DNA of 8,001 nucleotides from Desulfobacteraceae bacterium (GTDB taxonomy: Bacteria > Desulfobacterota > DSM-4660 > Desulfatiglandales > B25-G16): NCBI GenBank assembly GCA_028572035.1, contig JAPVWE010000049.1, forward strand, positions 1-8,001, in the 5' to 3' direction. A program made the position numbers and the translations under genes. Shown one piece after another: positions 6,521 to 8,001 of this stretch (position 1 is the first letter of the stretch; the number at the start of each line of letters is the position of its first letter). Under the pieces are notes generated by a model, which saw only the letters and a program-made list of their open reading frames with translations, was not told the origin of the DNA and searched no databases.

Positions 6521-6587
6521 AATGGGCGGTGACAATACCCAGAGTCTCTTAGCTGTTTCACATTCAAATTAAAAAGAGGAGGAAAGA

Positions 6588-7433
6588 ATGAAAAAGTTAC
6601 TATTTGTATTATTAACCCTAACAATTATTGGATCGTTTTGCCTAGGCTCCGCGATGGCTTTCACAATAGAAGATCTCGCTAAAGAATCGACTATTGAAAA
6701 AATCTTGAAGCGCGGCCAGCTTCTGGTCGGCATGGAAGCCGGTTATCAGCCCTTTGAAATGCAGGATGAGAAGGGAAATATTGTTGGCTTCGATGTGGAC
6801 ATGGCCTATGAAATGGGGAAGGCCATTTTTGGCAAAGGGGGAGAAAAAAAGGTTAAACTTATCAACACCGCATGGGAAGGCATCATCCCGTCCCTGATGA
6901 CATACAAATTTGACATCATTATGTCAGGGATGACAGTCCTCCAGAGCCGAAATCTCAAGGTAAACTTCTGTGATCCTGTCTACTACATTGGCCAGTGCCT
7001 GCTGATCAATAAGAAGGACAGGGACAAATACGAAGACTACAGGGATCTCAACAGGAAGGGTGTGATTATCACCAGCAGGCTGGGGGTAACTGGGGCCTTT
7101 ACTGCCGAAAAGCTGATGCCCAAGGCGACCCTCAGATTGTTTAAGACAGAGGGTGAAGGAGCCCTTCAGGTCGCCAACGGCCTCGCCGACGCCTTCATCT
7201 ATGATGAGCCACAGGTCCGGGTTTTTGCGGCCATGTATAGGGACAAAACCGTGGGGATCTATGAGCCCCTCACTTACGAACCGCTCGCATGGGCCATCCG
7301 TAAGGGAGACCCGGACTTTCTCAACTGGCTCAATAATTTCCTGGCGCAGGTTCGTGGCGATGGCCGCTGGGAGAAACTCAAGCAGAAGTGGTTCGTAGAG
7401 TACATAATAGAAATGGCCGGGAAACAGAAATAG
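6588..7433 (+). CDS. Periplasmic amino-acid-binding protein of an ABC importer (SBP family 3)
   Basis: A 281-residue solute-binding protein that captures a polar amino acid or similar ligand in the periplasm and hands it to the permease encoded next. Residues 1-24 are a signal peptide (KK, hydrophobic core, AMA before F25), fitting signal peptidase I; C18 is not in a lipobox, so it should be soluble. Mature family marks: GFDVDMA (67-73, the family signature), W96 in AWEGIIPSL, FDIIMSGMT (108-116), R121 (the position that binds the ligand carboxylate in glutamine-binding protein), TSRLGVTGAF (162-171) and D206 in FIYDEP (the position that binds the ligand amino group). Both keep the alpha-amino-acid ligand likely; side-chain specificity is not readable. 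The start ATG 6588 has AGGAGG spaced 5 nt. It is the first gene of the importer operon. Confidence 0.95.
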   Translation: MKKLLFVLLTLTIIGSFCLGSAMAFTIEDLAKESTIEKILKRGQLLVGMEAGYQPFEMQDEKGNIVGFDVDMAYEMGKAIFGKGGEKKVKLINTAWEGIIPSLMTYKFDIIMSGMTVLQSRNLKVNFCDPVYYIGQCLLINKKDRDKYEDYRDLNRKGVIITSRLGVTGAFTAEKLMPKATLRLFKTEGEGALQVANGLADAFIYDEPQVRVFAAMYRDKTVGIYEPLTYEPLAWAIRKGDPDFLNWLNNFLAQVRGDGRWEKLKQKWFVEYIIEMAGKQK

Positions 7434-7448
7434 TAACAGGAACGCGAC

Positions 7449-7472
7449 GGGGGATGCGGAATCGCATTCCCC
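7449..7472 (+). repeat. Strong intergenic hairpin between binding protein and permease
   Basis: GGGGGATGCG (7449-7458) pairs along 10 bp (one G-U) with CGCATTCCCC (7463-7472) around a GAAT loop. No T-run follows, so it is not a full intrinsic terminator. In ABC importer operons such a hairpin after the binding-protein gene typically stabilises its message against 3' exonucleases or lowers read-through, so the binding protein is made in excess of the membrane parts. The structure is seen; the role is inferred. Confidence 0.7.
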
Positions 7473-7498
7473 TCTCGTCCGCATAAGGGAGGATTGCT

Positions 7499-8001
7499 TT
7501 GACCTTCAACAAGAGATCACTTATTACCGTGGGCATACTAGGTATCATCATAGCATACAGCTATTACTTCTTTACCCAGAAGGGGATTACTTACATATGG
7601 CACTGGGAAAGAATTCCTGAAATGCTGTTCTATCATGGACCTAAATCTGCCGATGATCCAGCGGTTCGGCTCAGGATGGGTATCCTGATGATGGGTTTCG
7701 TATTGACCCTAAAAATTTCTATTGCCTCGATCTTTTTCGCCATCATCATTGGAACGGTCGTGGGCATTGCCAGGCTTTCCCATGAGCCTGTGACAAGGGC
7801 ACTCTCACTGGGCTATGTGGAACTCATCAGAAACACACCTCTCCTCGTCCAGATCTATATCATCTACTTCTTTGTGGGATCTATGCTGAGGCTTTCTGCA
7901 CTTGCGGCTGGCACGGCTGCTCTGTCGATCTTTGCAGGAGCCTACGTGAGTGAAATTGTTCGGGCAGGCATCCAATCGATCCACAAGGGACAGATGGAGG
8001 C
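7499..8001 (+). CDS. Polar amino-acid ABC importer permease (HisM/GlnP type), 5' part only
   Basis: The reading frame starts at TTG 7499, preceded by GGGAGG (7487-7492, 6-nt spacing), and stays open to the window edge, giving 167 complete codons. It has a first membrane segment at about 8-25, a periplasmic stretch, then helices from about 60-92. The family motif ELIRNTPLLVQIYIIYFF spans 108-125, and the start of the EAA loop, EIVRAGIQSIHKGQME, lies at 152-167; this loop docks onto the ATPase subunit. The protein belongs to the inner membrane and works with the binding protein just upstream. The longer first periplasmic segment (about 26-58) suggests the subtype with an extended N-terminus. 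A second permease and/or an ATPase gene is expected beyond the right edge. The class is certain; the ligand is not. Confidence 0.94.
   Translation, partial: MTFNKRSLITVGILGIIIAYSYYFFTQKGITYIWHWERIPEMLFYHGPKSADDPAVRLRMGILMMGFVLTLKISIASIFFAIIIGTVVGIARLSHEPVTRALSLGYVELIRNTPLLVQIYIIYFFVGSMLRLSALAAGTAALSIFAGAYVSEIVRAGIQSIHKGQME

Larger units (their letters stand above)
6225..6587 (+). other. 363-bp intergenic region before the ABC importer
   Basis: No long reading frame is convincing here. The only promoter-like match is TTGACG at 6362-6367 with GATAAT at 6383-6388 (15-bp spacing) or TAATTT at 6385-6390 (17 bp); both are imperfect. An A/T-tract hairpin, GGTTGGAAAA (6442-6451) against a T-run followed by CCCGACC (6458-6471), lies downstream. 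After it come a strong Shine-Dalgarno with a tiny reading frame (6492-6520) and finally the ribosome site AGGAGG at 6577-6582 of the binding-protein gene. A leader of about 190 nt allows post-transcriptional control, but no known riboswitch or T-box motif was recognised. Confidence 0.45.

Noticed and set aside
6924..7484. Long minus-strand frame opposite the binding-protein gene (186 codons)
   Set aside because: The + strand frame is a clear solute-binding protein with signal peptide; the antisense frame is a codon-bias shadow.

Overview
The window looks like a chromosomal stretch from an anaerobic or facultative Gram-negative bacterium, most plausibly a deltaproteobacterium (Desulfobacterota). 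This is inferred from the gene set: an aldo/keto reductase with a two-cluster ferredoxin tail, a small FHA-GAF protein, a UPF0173-type hydrolase and a periplasmic amino-acid ABC importer with a signal peptide. Base composition is moderate and fairly uniform. No tRNA, rRNA, CRISPR array or transposase is visible.

Layout, left to right. (1) Positions 1-355 hold no convincing gene but are densely packed with perfect inverted repeats on the + strand. The order of helices and several conserved-looking stretches resemble a HEARO RNA, the guide-RNA (omega RNA) class associated with IscB/IsrB. No IscB/IsrB gene follows on the right, so this appears to be an orphan, protein-less copy. It ends against an ATGA on the + strand, the target signature known for these elements, and seems to have been inserted into the 3' end of the next gene. 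(2) A minus-strand aldo/keto reductase (341-1399) with two C-terminal 4Fe-4S motifs; its stop codon appears to be supplied by the inserted element. (3) A 239-bp divergent intergenic region with a strong sigma70-type promoter, a 14-bp palindrome and an ideal ribosome binding site, leading to a UPF0173-like metallo-hydrolase (1639-2265, +). (4) A convergent minus-strand FHA-GAF protein (2408-3409) with three tandem 17-residue acidic repeats between its domains and no output domain. (5) A second near-consensus promoter at 3580-3608 driving a + strand operon of two EamA/DMT-family transporters (3652-4557, 4550-5434; overlapping) and a TatD-family hydrolase (5466-6224). (6) A 363-bp gap with a possible leader peptide preceded by a perfect Shine-Dalgarno sequence. 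(7) The start of a polar amino-acid ABC importer: a periplasmic binding protein (6588-7433), a strong intergenic hairpin, and the 5' part of a HisM/GlnP-type permease that runs off the right edge (7499 to beyond 8001).

The protein-coding content is mostly ordinary housekeeping and transport. The item most deserving attention is the orphan HEARO/omega-RNA-like element at the left edge and its junction with the aldo/keto reductase gene.
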